DNA of 64,000 nucleotides. Source: Amphritea atlantica (GTDB lineage: Bacteria > Pseudomonadota > Gammaproteobacteria > Pseudomonadales > Balneatricaceae). A program made the position numbers and the translations under genes. Within the stretch, counting starts at the first letter, position 1, and each line of letters starts with the position of its first letter. The stretch covers positions 648,882 to 712,881 of the forward strand of contig NZ_FOGB01000001.1 of NCBI RefSeq assembly GCF_900111095.1, given 5' to 3'. The notes under the pieces are model-generated. The model was given only the letters and a program-made list of their open reading frames with translations. It did no database searches and was not told the DNA's origin. Shown here piece after piece: positions 55,439 through 64,000 of the stretch.

Positions 55439-55942
55439 TTATAGCAGATCTTCAATAAACCAGGCGGAGAATGCATGTCTGCCCGGTGTCCCGGACTTTT
55501 GATAAATAGCCGATGCCTGTTGACGGATTGTTTTGTCGGCAGTGCCCCGCAGTGCTGCAATCTCTTTCAGGCTGTAGCCTTTGAGAAGCATGATGCCGAC
55601 ATCCCGTTCGCTGGCCGTCAGCTGCCACTCGGTAAATTGTTCATCGATGGCCTGACTCAACTGTTGGCGGGCCGCGAGCACCGCAACTGATTCGGGAACC
55701 GGCATATTCTTTGCCGCTTCCAGCTCCTCCTTCAGCTGTCGGATCTGGCTTTTTTTCATAAAGTTATCAAAGATCAGTAAAGACAGAATGATCAGCGCAA
55801 AGAGTAAAATGGTGATTTCTTGCAACAAGTGGGTCAATCCGGCGCCGTGGGACAGATCCGCAGCGATGTCGGTGCCACTGGCACTGACGATCACCACCAG
55901 GAACAGCATCAATAGATAATCCTGAGAGAAATGCTTTAACAC
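55439..55942 (-). CDS. Membrane-anchored LuxR-type DNA-binding protein
   Basis: A 167-residue protein with two N-terminal membrane segments (about 9-27 and 42-60) and a coiled coil (~62-105). The C-terminal LuxR/GerE-type helix-turn-helix (~108-160) includes LTASERDVGIMLLKGYSLKEIAALRGTADKTIRQQ as its core region. There is no receiver domain, so control through the membrane part is likely. It is divergent from the cytochrome b gene with a 141-bp gap. Its targets are unknown; the neighbouring redox genes are candidates. Confidence 0.82.
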   Translation of the reverse strand: MLKHFSQDYLLMLFLVVIVSASGTDIAADLSHGAGLTHLLQEITILLFALIILSLLIFDNFMKKSQIRQLKEELEAAKNMPVPESVAVLAARQQLSQAIDEQFTEWQLTASERDVGIMLLKGYSLKEIAALRGTADKTIRQQASAIYQKSGTPGRHAFSAWFIEDLL

Positions 55943-56083
55943 TTTAAATCCTTGTCATATTTTTGTTATATCATCTGCTCCGGCAGATGCCGGATCGATT
56001 TACTGCTTTGTTTGAGGAATTATAAAGCAGTAAGTTTACTATTTTTCTGAATCTTTATTCACGTCTTCATTCATGGTGGGATT

Positions 56084-56695
56084 ATGTCCGAAAAAGTTTA
56101 CGTTTGGGATAAGTTTGTGCGTTTGTTTCACTGGGTGCTGGTGGCCCTGTTTGCCATTAGCTATATCTCTGCTGAAGAGATCGAGTGGTTGCACGTTTAT
56201 TCCGGTTATACGATCGCTGCACTGATTGTGTTACGTGTTATCTGGGGGCTGATTGGCAGCCGTTATGCTCGCTTTAGCGATTTTGTGCCCTCAGTTGCCA
56301 CGACTAAGGCCTATATTTCGGGAATCACCTCCGGTAAACCGACACGCTACCTGGGGCACAACCCTCTGGGTGGCCTGATGGTGGTGGCATTTCTGGTGAT
56401 GCTGACGCTGATTACCCTGAGTGGAATGAAACTGTACGCGGTTGAAGAGGGTAAAGGTCCGCTGGCAGTCGCCCCGCAGATACACCTTATCAGCCAGGCC
56501 TACGCGCATGAGGGGCATGAGCATGAGCATGAAGGTGAGGGAGAGGGTGATGAGTTCTGGAAAGAGATTCATGAGTTTTCTGTGAACCTGATGGTGTTGT
56601 TAATTCTTCTGCATGTTGCCGGTGTCGTTTTGTCCAGCAGACTGCATAACGAATCGTTGGTTAAATCGATGCTGACTGGTTTCAAAGAGAAGTAG
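56084..56695 (+). CDS. Cytochrome b561/hydrogenase-type cytochrome b
   Basis: A 203-residue inner-membrane protein with four helices (~13-30, ~37-60, ~100-120, ~165-185). Heme-ligand histidines are plausible at H16 (LFHW), in WLHVYSG, in WKEIHEF and in LILLHVAGV. A loop before the last helix is rich in His, Glu and Gly (HEGHEHEHEGEGEG). It belongs to the Ni/Fe-hydrogenase/cytochrome b561-like family that passes electrons between periplasmic carriers and quinone. A part in alcohol oxidation is inferred from proximity only. Confidence 0.85.
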   Translation: MSEKVYVWDKFVRLFHWVLVALFAISYISAEEIEWLHVYSGYTIAALIVLRVIWGLIGSRYARFSDFVPSVATTKAYISGITSGKPTRYLGHNPLGGLMVVAFLVMLTLITLSGMKLYAVEEGKGPLAVAPQIHLISQAYAHEGHEHEHEGEGEGDEFWKEIHEFSVNLMVLLILLHVAGVVLSSRLHNESLVKSMLTGFKEK

Positions 56696-56767
56696 TAACT
56701 GCGATCTCTGGCTATCGTCGTTGCTCAGACTTCGTTGCTGTGCAACGACGATACGCTGGTTCGGCCG

Positions 56768-57673
56768 CTAGATCGGCAGTTTGCTGGACTGTTGCAGATG
56801 ATGCTGGCAGTACCGGATGAGTTGCTGCGTCAGCTTATGACCGGTTTCTGTGACCAGATTCCAGCTGTGCCAGTATAGTGGTACCTCAAGACACTGCCCC
56901 ACTGATATTTCCCTCACCGCATCCCGATCGATCAGAGTCTGCATCTGCAGATCCGGTGCCATTCCCCAGGCGAATCCTCGCCGTATCAGTTCTGTGAACG
57001 CTTCAGAGGAGGGGACCCGGTGGCGGGGGTAATCGTCTACTGCGGGATAGAAACGTTGAATGAAGCTGTCCTGCAGCTCGTCTTTCTCATTGTATTCAAC
57101 CGCCGGAGCGAGGCTCAGAGCTTCTGCGGTTACCCCATTGGCAAAGTAACGTTGAATATAGTCCGGACTCGCCAGGGCAAGATAGCGGCTGATGCCGAGA
57201 AAGACCGCATTGCTTCCCTGTAAGGGTTTGTTGCTGGCGCTGATGCAGCCCTGTACATCGCCTTGTCGAAGCAGTAGATGGGTCTGATCCTGATCATCAA
57301 CCCGAAGATCCAGCAGTATCGGACTCTGTGCCAGTAACGGTTGTATCGCATCCATGAACCAGGTTGCCAGGGTATCCGCATTTAAACCGATAGTCAGTTT
57401 GGTAAAGCCCTCCTGGTGAGCGCTGTCCAGGGTTTTCAGCAGTTCACTCTGGAGCAGGGTCACCTGATGATAGTGACGTTGCAGATGTTCTCCGGCCGCG
57501 GTCAGTCGTAGTGGCTGGCTGCGCACCAGCAGTAACTGGCCCGCTGACTCCTCAAGTTGCCTGATCCGCTGGGAGATCGCCGACTGGGTTAAAAACAGCC
57601 TCTTTGCCGCGCGCTCAAAACTCTGCTCTTCGATCACAGTGGCCAGGGCCTTCAACTGCCGATAATCAAACAT
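56768..57673 (-). CDS. argP: LysR-type regulator ArgP
   Basis: A 301-residue LysR protein with an N-terminal winged helix (FDYRQLKALATVIEEQSFERAAKRLF is its landmark) and a C-terminal effector domain. It is divergent from an ArgO-like exporter gene, the classic argP-argO pair. In E. coli ArgP activates argO in response to arginine and is blocked by lysine. The same logic is inferred here. Confidence 0.9.
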   Translation of the reverse strand: MFDYRQLKALATVIEEQSFERAAKRLFLTQSAISQRIRQLEESAGQLLLVRSQPLRLTAAGEHLQRHYHQVTLLQSELLKTLDSAHQEGFTKLTIGLNADTLATWFMDAIQPLLAQSPILLDLRVDDQDQTHLLLRQGDVQGCISASNKPLQGSNAVFLGISRYLALASPDYIQRYFANGVTAEALSLAPAVEYNEKDELQDSFIQRFYPAVDDYPRHRVPSSEAFTELIRRGFAWGMAPDLQMQTLIDRDAVREISVGQCLEVPLYWHSWNLVTETGHKLTQQLIRYCQHHLQQSSKLPI

Positions 57674-57692
57674 AGATGTAATATCAGTTTTG

Positions 57693-57725
57693 CTAATGAA
57701 ATATAAATATTATTAGTTTTACTAA
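57693..57725. promoter_or_regulatory. argP/argO divergent control region
   Basis: The 107-bp gap is AT-rich. It holds CTAAT (57693-57697) and ATTAG (57712-57716) as a wide inverted repeat and TTAGTTTTACTAA at 57713-57725 as a tight one. These T-N11-A type elements suit a LysR-family operator. Confidence 0.45.
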
Positions 57726-57780
57726 CACATGTCGATCTCTTACCCTTGCAGCAATCCACAAAGTCGGCATAGGTTGTCTC

Positions 57781-58407
57781 ATGATGTCATTGATATTTGC
57801 CCCGTTTACTGCCGGTCTGGCGACCAGTGCCGGCCTGATAATTGCCATCGGTGCCCAGAATGCGTTTGTTCTCAGTCAGGGGGTGCGCCGTGAGTACCAC
57901 TGGTCGATAGCGGCGCTGTGCAGTCTTATCGATGCGCTGCTGATTACTGCCGGTATTGCGGGTATGGGGGTGTTGATCGGTCAGTCTGAGCTGATGCTGA
58001 AACTGATCAGTTGGGCGGGCGGGGCATTTCTTTTGTGGTATGGTGCGAATGCGCTTCGTTCAGCGTTACGCAGTGAATCCCTGAGGCTTTCCGGCAGCAA
58101 CTTTTCCAGCCTCAGATCGGCGCTGCTGGCCACCCTGGCCCTGAGTCTGCTGAACCCCCATGTGTATCTTGATACCGTGGTGTTGCTGGGCAGTATTGGT
58201 GGTCGCTATCCCGATCAGCAGCGCTACTGGTTTGGCGCCGGAGCGGCGATGTTTTCATTTGTCTGGTTCTTTTCCCTGAGTCTTGGCGCCCGCTGGCTGG
58301 CTCCGCTGTTCCGCAAGCCTGTCAGTTGGCGCATTCTCGATATGCTGGTCTGTGTGATGATGTGGACGCTGGCGGTTTTGCTGCTGAACGGCAACCTCCG
58401 TCCCTGA
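57781..58407 (+). CDS. argO: Arginine/lysine exporter ArgO (LysE family)
   Basis: A 208-residue protein with about six membrane helices. It has the family opening GLIIAIGAQNAFVLSQGVRR (about 19-38) and the later LNPHVYLDTVVLLGSIG motif (about 122-138), both typical of ArgO/LysE. It exports basic amino acids. It is divergent from argP, which probably controls it. Confidence 0.92.
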   Translation: MMSLIFAPFTAGLATSAGLIIAIGAQNAFVLSQGVRREYHWSIAALCSLIDALLITAGIAGMGVLIGQSELMLKLISWAGGAFLLWYGANALRSALRSESLRLSGSNFSSLRSALLATLALSLLNPHVYLDTVVLLGSIGGRYPDQQRYWFGAGAAMFSFVWFFSLSLGARWLAPLFRKPVSWRILDMLVCVMMWTLAVLLLNGNLRP

Positions 58408-58433
58408 GTCCCGGGCGGAGGCTGATGTTTCAA

Positions 58434-59993
58434 CTATTGAATGGTCCGGTTGACGATCTGTGACAGATCCGTCACCAGTCGGGCGAGGTTGTCGATAGCC
58501 TGGTTGGTACTGCTGATTGACGCTTTATTGCTATCGGAAATATCCCGTATTGAGATGATACTTTTGCTGAGGCTCTCCGCTGTTTCGTTCTGCTCATCGG
58601 CCGCCACTGCGATCTGCTGGCTCTGATCAGAGATCTGATCAAGGGACTGGCTCAGCTGATCGAACGCCTGACCGGCTATCTCTGCCCGGCTGATACTGTC
58701 TCTCGCCTGAGTATGGGTTTTGCTCATCGTATCTGCAGTATTGCGAACCTGATTCTGAACGGCACCGATACTGGATTTGATCTGCTCCGTTGCTTTCTGA
58801 GTGCGTATGGCTAACTCCCGCACCTCATCTGCTACCACTGCAAATCCGCGGCCATTATCACCGGCTCTGGCCGCTTCGATGGCGGCATTGAGTGCTAACA
58901 GGTTAGTCTGGTTGGCAATATCGTTGATGATGGTGGTGATATGGCCGATCTCATCGGTCTGAACATGTAATTGTTCTGACAATTCAGCTGACTGCTCAAC
59001 TTCAGCGGCCAACAGCTCAATGGTTTTCAGCATATCATTAATGGTGGTTCTGCCGGTCTGAGCTTCCATGGCCGCCTGATGGGTTACCTCAGAAGTCCGG
59101 GAGGTGTTTTCTGCAACGTTATGGGAGGAAGACGCCATCTCCGTACTGGCTGAGGCCAGCATATCGCTCTCCAGATTCTGCTGTTCAATGCCCGTGGTGG
59201 TCTGGTTGAGACTCTGATGAGTCAAATCCATTACCTCTCTGAGGGTTTTGATGGCATCCTCCACGCGGCCGGTAACGGTATGTAGTTTGGCTTCCAACAG
59301 TTGAATGGCAATGTCTGTCGCACCGGTTTCATCCATCCGTCCGCTGATTGCCCGTTGCGAAAGGGGGTTGTTGTAGATGTTCAGTGCCTGTTTAACACTG
59401 TTCTGCAGCGGTGTTAACTGCCTGTAGGTGAGGGCACTGATGGCGCAGGTGAGCAAACCAGAAAGCAACAGTTTTATCGGCATATCCAGTGGTGCAATAC
59501 CGATCAGAGATACGGCCAGTAAGCCAGAAAAGACGGTGGCGGGGATGCGGTAACTCAGGCGGATGCGGGACAGTGATAACCGTTTCGGGTTGCTGTTTAC
59601 CTGGTCATAAAGTGCCTGTGCCTGACGTTTAATCTCATTGGGAAGCCGGCCGCGCACCGACTGATAACCGACTTTTTTGCCATCGTTATCATATTGCGGT
59701 GTGACATATGCGAGCACCCAGTAGTAGTCGCCATTTTTACAGCGATTCTTTACTGCGCCCAGCCAGGGTTTATCAGCCTTTAGATTAGTCCATAAGTCAG
59801 CGAAAGCCGCCGCAGGCATATCCGGATGGCGGACAATATTGTGGGGTTTACCTACCAGTTCTTCACGGCTATAACCCGAAATATCAATGAAGTTCTGATT
59901 TGCGTAGGTGATGCATCCCGTCAGTGTGGTGGTCGAGATTAAACGGCTGTTTTCAGGGAAGTCCCGCTCTTTACCATCTGTACTGCTGGTCAT
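58434..59993 (-). CDS. Aer-like PAS-containing methyl-accepting chemotaxis protein
   Basis: Starting at 59993 (AGGGAGA 7 bp upstream) gives 519 residues. An N-terminal Aer-type PAS domain is visible ([21 protein letters not shown], about residues 40-60; [13 protein letters not shown] near 90). Two close membrane helices follow near 165-205, then a HAMP-like linker and the signalling tip [17 protein letters not shown]. Aer-type receptors usually bind FAD and report on redox state. A redox-taxis role near redox enzymes is reasonable but inferred. Confidence 0.9.
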   Translation of the reverse strand: MTSSTDGKERDFPENSRLISTTTLTGCITYANQNFIDISGYSREELVGKPHNIVRHPDMPAAAFADLWTNLKADKPWLGAVKNRCKNGDYYWVLAYVTPQYDNDGKKVGYQSVRGRLPNEIKRQAQALYDQVNSNPKRLSLSRIRLSYRIPATVFSGLLAVSLIGIAPLDMPIKLLLSGLLTCAISALTYRQLTPLQNSVKQALNIYNNPLSQRAISGRMDETGATDIAIQLLEAKLHTVTGRVEDAIKTLREVMDLTHQSLNQTTTGIEQQNLESDMLASASTEMASSSHNVAENTSRTSEVTHQAAMEAQTGRTTINDMLKTIELLAAEVEQSAELSEQLHVQTDEIGHITTIINDIANQTNLLALNAAIEAARAGDNGRGFAVVADEVRELAIRTQKATEQIKSSIGAVQNQVRNTADTMSKTHTQARDSISRAEIAGQAFDQLSQSLDQISDQSQQIAVAADEQNETAESLSKSIISIRDISDSNKASISSTNQAIDNLARLVTDLSQIVNRTIQ

Positions 59994-60170
59994 CTGAAGT
60001 TCTCCCTTTGTCGCTCCTACAGCTCTATGGTCATGTTCAGTCATTCGGTCTGAATCTTTTGCCGGGCTGTTAATGTTCAGTCTGCTAAGGCTATATCAAT
60101 AGTATGTTGTATATGACGATGTTGCGAACTCTTTATCCTCAAAGTGGTAATTGGATTGCATACATGCAAC

Positions 60171-60186
60171 TACTACTAAATAACTA
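60171..60186 (+). promoter_or_regulatory. Alcohol-regulon motif copy before aldehyde dehydrogenase
   Basis: TACTACTAAATAACTA agrees with the consensus YARTWCTRAAGTACTA at 13 of 16 positions. It is followed by ATTTTTCAGTGCCAA, as after the cytochrome copy. It lies 111 bp before the start codon. Confidence 0.55.
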
Positions 60187-60297
60187 ATTTTTCAGTGCCA
60201 AGGGAGCATAGGTGGAAATGGGGGTTACTGACTAATATGGAAGGGTAGTCAAACGGCCCGCAGAGTGCGGTGTATAACAAAAAGAGAGGCTTGGACA

Positions 60298-61818
60298 ATG
60301 ATTTACGCACAGCCAGGAACCGAAGGTTCTGTTGTTTCCTTTAAAGAACGTTACGCAAACTATATTGGTGGTGAGTGGGTTGCGCCAGTAAAAGGTCAGT
60401 ATTTCCAGAATACAACACCTGTCACTGGCGAAGCATTCTGTGAGATCCCACGCTCAACTGAAGAAGATATTAATCTGGCACTGGATGCTGCACATGCAGC
60501 TAAAGACGCCTGGGGCCGTACCTCTGTTACAGAGCGCTCCAACATTCTGCTGAAAATCGCAGATCGCATTGAACAAAATCTGGAAATGCTTGCTGTTGCT
60601 GAAACCTGGGATAACGGTAAAGCGGTTCGTGAAACACTGGCTGCCGACGTGCCTCTCTGTGTTGACCACTTCCGTTACTATGCCGGTTGTATCCGTGCTC
60701 AGGAAGGTTCCATGGGTGAAATCGATGAGAACACCGTTTCTTATCAGTTCCATGAGCCACTGGGTGTTGTTGGTCAGATCATTCCGTGGAACTTCCCGCT
60801 GCTGATGGCTGCCTGGAAACTGGCACCAGCACTGGTAACCGGTAACTGTGTGGTACTGAAACCCGCTGAGCAAACTCCTGTTTCTATCCTGAAAATGATC
60901 GAAGTGATTGGTGATCTGTTGCCACCGGGCGTACTGAACATCGTTAACGGTTTTGGTAAAGAAGCGGGTGAAGCGCTGGCTACCAGCAAGCGTATTGCCA
61001 AAATCGCCTTTACCGGATCGACTCCGGTCGGTGCTCACATCCTGAAATGTGCTGCTGATAACATCATCCCATCAACGGTTGAGCTGGGTGGTAAGTCTCC
61101 GAACATCTACTTTGAAGATGTTATGGATCAGGAAGAAGCGTTTGTCAGTAAAGCGGTTGAGGGTGCGGTTCTGGCATTCTTTAACCAGGGTGAAGTATGT
61201 ACCTGCCCATCACGCTTGCTGATTCAGGAAAGCATTTACGATCAGTTCATCGCTAAAGTGATTGAGCGTGCTAAACAGATCAAACGTGGTAATCCGCTGG
61301 ATACCGATACGATGGTGGGTGCTCAGGCTTCTCAACAGCAGTTCGATAAGATTATGTCTTATATGGAGATCGGTAAGTCAGAAGGTGCAGAGTTCCTGAT
61401 CGGTGGTGACTCTCACGCAAATGATGGCGAGTTCAGTAAAGGTTACTATGTACAGCCGACTCTGATGAAGGGGCACAACAAGATGCGCGTCTTCCAGGAA
61501 GAGATCTTTGGTCCTGTGGTTGCCGTGACAACCTTCAAAGATGAAGCTGAAGCGCTGGAAATTGCCAACGATACTGAGTTTGGTCTCGGTGCCGGTGTCT
61601 GGACCCGCGACATGAACCGCTCTTACCGCATGGGTCGTGGTATCCAGGCTGGTCGGGTATGGACAAACTGCTACCACCTGTACCCAGCACACGCTGCGTT
61701 CGGTGGTTATAAGAAATCTGGTGTAGGTCGTGAGACTCACAAGATGATGCTGGATCATTATCAGCAGACCAAGAACATGCTGGTCAGCTACGATATCAAT
61801 CCACTGGGCTTCTTCTAA
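60298..61818 (+). CDS. exaC: NAD-dependent aldehyde dehydrogenase, ExaC/AldB-like
   Basis: A 506-residue ALDH-superfamily enzyme. ATG 60298 follows AGAGAGG. The NAD-site region [17 protein letters not shown] (~163-179) is conserved, with general base E262 in VELGGKSPN and nucleophile C301 in GEVCTCPS. The closest recognised type is ExaC/AldB, the acetaldehyde dehydrogenase coupled to PQQ ethanol oxidation. It should oxidise the aldehyde made by the quinoprotein in the cytoplasm. It has a regulon motif upstream. Confidence 0.93.
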   Translation: MIYAQPGTEGSVVSFKERYANYIGGEWVAPVKGQYFQNTTPVTGEAFCEIPRSTEEDINLALDAAHAAKDAWGRTSVTERSNILLKIADRIEQNLEMLAVAETWDNGKAVRETLAADVPLCVDHFRYYAGCIRAQEGSMGEIDENTVSYQFHEPLGVVGQIIPWNFPLLMAAWKLAPALVTGNCVVLKPAEQTPVSILKMIEVIGDLLPPGVLNIVNGFGKEAGEALATSKRIAKIAFTGSTPVGAHILKCAADNIIPSTVELGGKSPNIYFEDVMDQEEAFVSKAVEGAVLAFFNQGEVCTCPSRLLIQESIYDQFIAKVIERAKQIKRGNPLDTDTMVGAQASQQQFDKIMSYMEIGKSEGAEFLIGGDSHANDGEFSKGYYVQPTLMKGHNKMRVFQEEIFGPVVAVTTFKDEAEALEIANDTEFGLGAGVWTRDMNRSYRMGRGIQAGRVWTNCYHLYPAHAAFGGYKKSGVGRETHKMMLDHYQQTKNMLVSYDINPLGFF

Positions 61819-62210
61819 GCCGGATTTAATTCCTAGAGCTATTCCCAGGGGCAGCTGGTCTGCCCCGCTTCTCAGTCTCCAGTCGTCGTTTGGAGATTCG
61901 CACCGCAGCCCACTCTGTACGAGTGGAATGCACTCCGCATCCGGTGTTCTTTTCATGCCGGATTATGTCGGTGTTTTTTGGCGGCCTTCTGGCCGCCTTT
62001 TTTCTTCCCTTCTGTCTACCTGAATCGTTTACAACGCGTTCGGCTCGATGCCGGTTTGCCGCTGAATCGTTGATGACGATCTGCGCAAGAGAGCTGAGCT
62101 GGTAGAACCGGCAATCACAGAGGCGGTATAAGGCCCGGCAGGACGATACCCTCCTTACAGGCCTGCGGAAACTGATATAATCGCTCCATTGATCTGAAAT
62201 GGGGTGAGTT
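61819..62210. other. Intergenic region after aldehyde dehydrogenase
   Basis: No gene is seen in these 392 bp. Several hairpins occur: a short GAGTG/CACTC inverted repeat near 61921-61935 and a strong terminator at 61980-62003. The end near 62211 should hold the arfB promoter. Confidence 0.5.
61980..62003 (+). terminator. Rho-independent terminator downstream of exaC
   Basis: A GGCGGCC / GGCCGCC stem with a TTCT loop is followed by six T residues. It lies about 160 bp after the exaC stop. Confidence 0.85.
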
Positions 62211-62624
62211 GTGCTGATAATATCCAACAACGTATCGATACCGGATGAGGAGATTGAGCTGAGTGCAATCCGCGCTCAGGGCAGCGGAGGGCAGAACGTT
62301 AACAAGGTTTCATCCGCTATCCATCTGCGTTTTGATATTAATGCCTCCTCTCTGCCGGAGTTTTACAAGGAACGGCTGCTGCAGTTAAAAGACTCACGCA
62401 TAACCAAAGAGGGTGTGGTGGTGATAAAAGCCCAGCAGTTTCGCACTCAGGAGAAAAACCGGGAAGACGCGCTGCAGCGGTTACAGTTACTGATTCGTAG
62501 TGTCTCCGTGGTTCAGAAAGCGCGTCAGCCGACCAAACCGACCCGCTCATCCCAGCGTAAACGGGTGGATAGTAAAACCAGGCGGGGTCAGATTAAATCT
62601 TTGCGTGGCCGGGTAACCGATTAA
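62211..62624 (+). CDS. arfB: Alternative ribosome-rescue factor ArfB (YaeJ)
   Basis: A 137-residue protein with the peptide-release GGQ motif at 26-28 (QGSGGQNVNK) and a basic C-terminal tail rich in Lys/Arg that enters the mRNA channel. It frees stalled ribosomes by peptidyl-tRNA hydrolysis. The GTG start follows GGGGTGA. The size matches E. coli ArfB. Confidence 0.95.
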   Translation: MLIISNNVSIPDEEIELSAIRAQGSGGQNVNKVSSAIHLRFDINASSLPEFYKERLLQLKDSRITKEGVVVIKAQQFRTQEKNREDALQRLQLLIRSVSVVQKARQPTKPTRSSQRKRVDSKTRRGQIKSLRGRVTD

Positions 62625-62651
62625 TTGAATGAAACCAGGGAGTAGATATTG

Positions 62652-62828
62652 ATGAACAAGATTAAGCAGCTGAGCTTTGTGATGATGATGGGGGTTGCTG
62701 TGGTCAGCATGCAGGGCTGCTCGCCTGAAGTGGGCACTAAAGCCTGGTGTGAAGAGCTGAAAGAGAAACCAAAGGGCGACTGGACAGCGAATGAAGCGAA
62801 AGACTTTGCTAAGCACTGTATCTTCTAA
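62652..62828 (+). CDS. Small DUF3012-type lipoprotein
   Basis: My translation gives 58 residues. A lipoprotein signal ends in a SMQGC-type lipobox (Cys23). A short domain with WCEELKEKPKGDWTANEA and the terminal AKHCIF follows, as in the DUF3012 family. Two further cysteines could pair. Function is unknown. It begins 27 bp after arfB and may be co-transcribed with it. Confidence 0.8.
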   Translation: MNKIKQLSFVMMMGVAVVSMQGCSPEVGTKAWCEELKEKPKGDWTANEAKDFAKHCIF

Positions 62829-62893
62829 CTGACTGATGTCATTCACAAACTCAGCACCCGGCGGTCTTTTATAGACTAAAACAGGAGTGCTTT

Positions 62894-62909
62894 TAGTTCC
62901 AAAGTACCA
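62894..62909 (+). promoter_or_regulatory. Alcohol-regulon motif copy before pqqA
   Basis: TAGTTCCAAAGTACCA matches the consensus at 14 of 16 positions and lies 80 bp before the pqqA start. Confidence 0.55.
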
Positions 62910-62989
62910 TATGTGATTAGCACGCCTCTTCATATGATTAAAGACAGTCACAAGACTGGAACAATCTAATAACAAAAGAGGTAATGAGT

Positions 62990-63061
62990 ATGTGGACTAA
63001 ACCAGCTTATACAGATCTGCGTATCGGTTTCGAAGTAACAATGTACTTCGCTAACCGCTAA
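62990..63061 (+). CDS. pqqA: PQQ precursor peptide PqqA
   Basis: A 23-residue peptide with the conserved EVTMY core. E15 and Y19 are the residues that PqqE crosslinks to form PQQ. The opening [11 protein letters not shown] is typical. AGAGG lies 8 bp upstream of this ATG; an in-frame ATG at 62984 is too close to it. It is the first gene of the pqq operon. Confidence 0.95.
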
Positions 63062-63071
63062 GCAATCTATC

Positions 63072-63098
63072 AGACTCCGCCCACGGGTGGAGTCTTTT
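63072..63098 (+). terminator. Attenuator-like hairpin between pqqA and pqqB
   Basis: An AGACTCC / GGAGTCT stem with a 10-nt loop is followed by only three to four T residues. This is weaker than the other terminators in the window. It could let pqqA be expressed above pqqB. Confidence 0.6.
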
Positions 63099-63139
63099 AG
63101 TTTTCTCTGTTCAGACACACCGACAAGATAATAATAACA

Positions 63140-64000
63140 ATGAAAATACAAGTATTAGGCTCCGCAGCGGGCGGCGGCTTTCCCCAGTGGAACTGTAACT
63201 GCCGTAACTGTGCCGGCTATCGGGCCGGAACCCTCAATGCCAAATCCCGGACTCAGTCATCTATCGCTGTGAGTGCCAACGGTGAAGACTGGATTCTGTT
63301 TAATGCCTCGCCGGATATTCGCCAGCAACTGGCTGACTTTGCGCCGATGCAACCGAATCGAAAGATTCGTGATACCGGCATTGCGGCGATTGTCTTCATC
63401 GACAGCCAGATTGACCATACCACCGGTCTACTGATGCTGCGTGAAGGCTGCCCCCATGAGGTCTGGTGCACCGATATGGTGTATCAGGATCTGACCACCG
63501 GTTTCCCCATCTTTAAGATGCTGGAACACTGGAATGGCGGCATCAAACGCAACCGAATTCCCGTTGAGGGATCGGTAGAAGAGGGCACCAACACCTTTGT
63601 GATCCCTCAGGTACCCGAACTGAAACTGACAGCGGTCGCGCTGCTCAGCAGTGCACCACCCTATTCACCGCATCGCAACGATCCCCACCCAGGGGACAAT
63701 ATAGGTATCCTGATAGAAGATACCCGCAGCGGGAAAACTCTGTTCTATGCCCCTGGTCTCGGCCAGATTGAACCCCACCTCAAACCGATTATGAAAGACG
63801 CGGACTGTTTGCTGGTTGACGGCACCATCTGGCGCGACGATGAGCTGATCACCTCCGGTGTTGGCGACAAGCTTGGCGTCACCATGGGCCATCTGGCGCA
63901 GTCCCGTAATGATGAAACCGGTAAGGGTGGCATGATCGACTTTCTGGATACGCTGGATAAGCCCCGGAAAGTGCTGATCCACATTAACAATACCAATCCG
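63140..64000 (+). CDS. pqqB: PqqB, PQQ biosynthesis hydroxylase (3' end cut by window)
   Basis: 287 uninterrupted codons run to the window end. The start [17 protein letters not shown], with its Cys-rich CNCRNC motif, and the later [11 protein letters not shown] region are those of PqqB, a metallo-beta-lactamase-fold protein that hydroxylates the tyrosine of the crosslinked peptide. The ribosome site is weak. The C-terminus lies outside the window. Confidence 0.95.
   Translation, partial: MKIQVLGSAAGGGFPQWNCNCRNCAGYRAGTLNAKSRTQSSIAVSANGEDWILFNASPDIRQQLADFAPMQPNRKIRDTGIAAIVFIDSQIDHTTGLLMLREGCPHEVWCTDMVYQDLTTGFPIFKMLEHWNGGIKRNRIPVEGSVEEGTNTFVIPQVPELKLTAVALLSSAPPYSPHRNDPHPGDNIGILIEDTRSGKTLFYAPGLGQIEPHLKPIMKDADCLLVDGTIWRDDELITSGVGDKLGVTMGHLAQSRNDETGKGGMIDFLDTLDKPRKVLIHINNTNP

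Noticed and set aside
59994..60110. Flagellar sigma-28 promoter before the Aer-like chemoreceptor
   Set aside because: A GACCGAAT-like -10 is present, but no TAAA-type -35 lies at the right distance.
1..64000. CRISPR arrays, tRNA or rRNA genes and insertion sequences
   Set aside because: Reading the intergenic stretches showed no regular spaced repeats, cloverleaf-like sequence, rRNA landmarks or transposase genes.

Overview
The window looks like chromosomal DNA from a marine-type gammaproteobacterium, most likely of the Oceanospirillales (Amphritea/Neptuniibacter/Marinobacterium-like). This rests on gene content (slyD, rlmJ, arfB, argP/argO, glaH/lhgO, several c-di-GMP proteins, a Pseudomonas-like PQQ alcohol-oxidation cluster), a Gram-negative porin and moderate GC. 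The genus is inference. No rRNA, tRNA, CRISPR array or complete insertion sequence was recognised.

Layout. 1-6.6 kb: a truncated NhaC-type antiporter, a Cache-like/GGDEF diguanylate cyclase, a Tat-exported PhoX phosphatase and an NnrU-family membrane protein. 6.6-9.9 kb: a glutarate catabolism module with a GntR/FCD regulator divergent from glaH (csiD) and lhgO. Between them lies an array of GTCGAC-like sites spaced 19 bp apart. 10-17.6 kb: a methyltransferase, a hipBA toxin-antitoxin pair, a P-type cation ATPase and small housekeeping or hypothetical genes. 17.7-22.6 kb: endonuclease I, an HD-GYP protein and a large GGDEF-EAL protein. 23-28.9 kb: an ABC exporter, a FetB-like permease, EamA and LysE transporters, a nitronate monooxygenase and slyD. 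29-33.9 kb: a MoxR/DUF58/transglutaminase operon and a YgjP-like metallopeptidase. 34-37.4 kb: an unusual chemoreceptor and a porin.

37.5-64 kb is mainly a PQQ-dependent alcohol-oxidation locus. It holds a FIST protein with an ErcS'/NahK-like hybrid kinase, an ErbR/AgmR-type response regulator, a divergent GGDEF protein, a PQQ-associated ABC system (permease, ATPase, beta-propeller, binding protein), a cupredoxin-like secreted protein, a Sel1 protein, a PedF-type cytochrome c, a MoxJ-like binding protein, a PqqD-like protein, a quinoprotein alcohol dehydrogenase, an aldehyde dehydrogenase, pqqA and the start of pqqB. The dehydrogenase carries the Asp-Tyr-Asp signature of lanthanide-dependent enzymes. 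rlmJ, a membrane-anchored LuxR-type protein, a cytochrome b, argP/argO, an Aer-like chemoreceptor, arfB and a DUF3012 lipoprotein are interspersed.

How it fits together: alcohol would be oxidised in the periplasm by the quinoprotein. Electrons would pass to the PedF-like cytochrome, the aldehyde would be oxidised in the cytoplasm by the ExaC-like enzyme, and PQQ would be made by the pqq genes. The hybrid kinase and response regulator would control expression. The main new observation is a shared 16-bp motif, roughly YARTWCTRAAGTACTA. Versions of it lie upstream of the cytochrome, the dehydrogenase, the aldehyde dehydrogenase, pqqA, the ABC/cupredoxin divergent pair and the GGDEF gene, with a weaker one upstream of the FIST/kinase operon. 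It is a candidate operator for the whole regulon.
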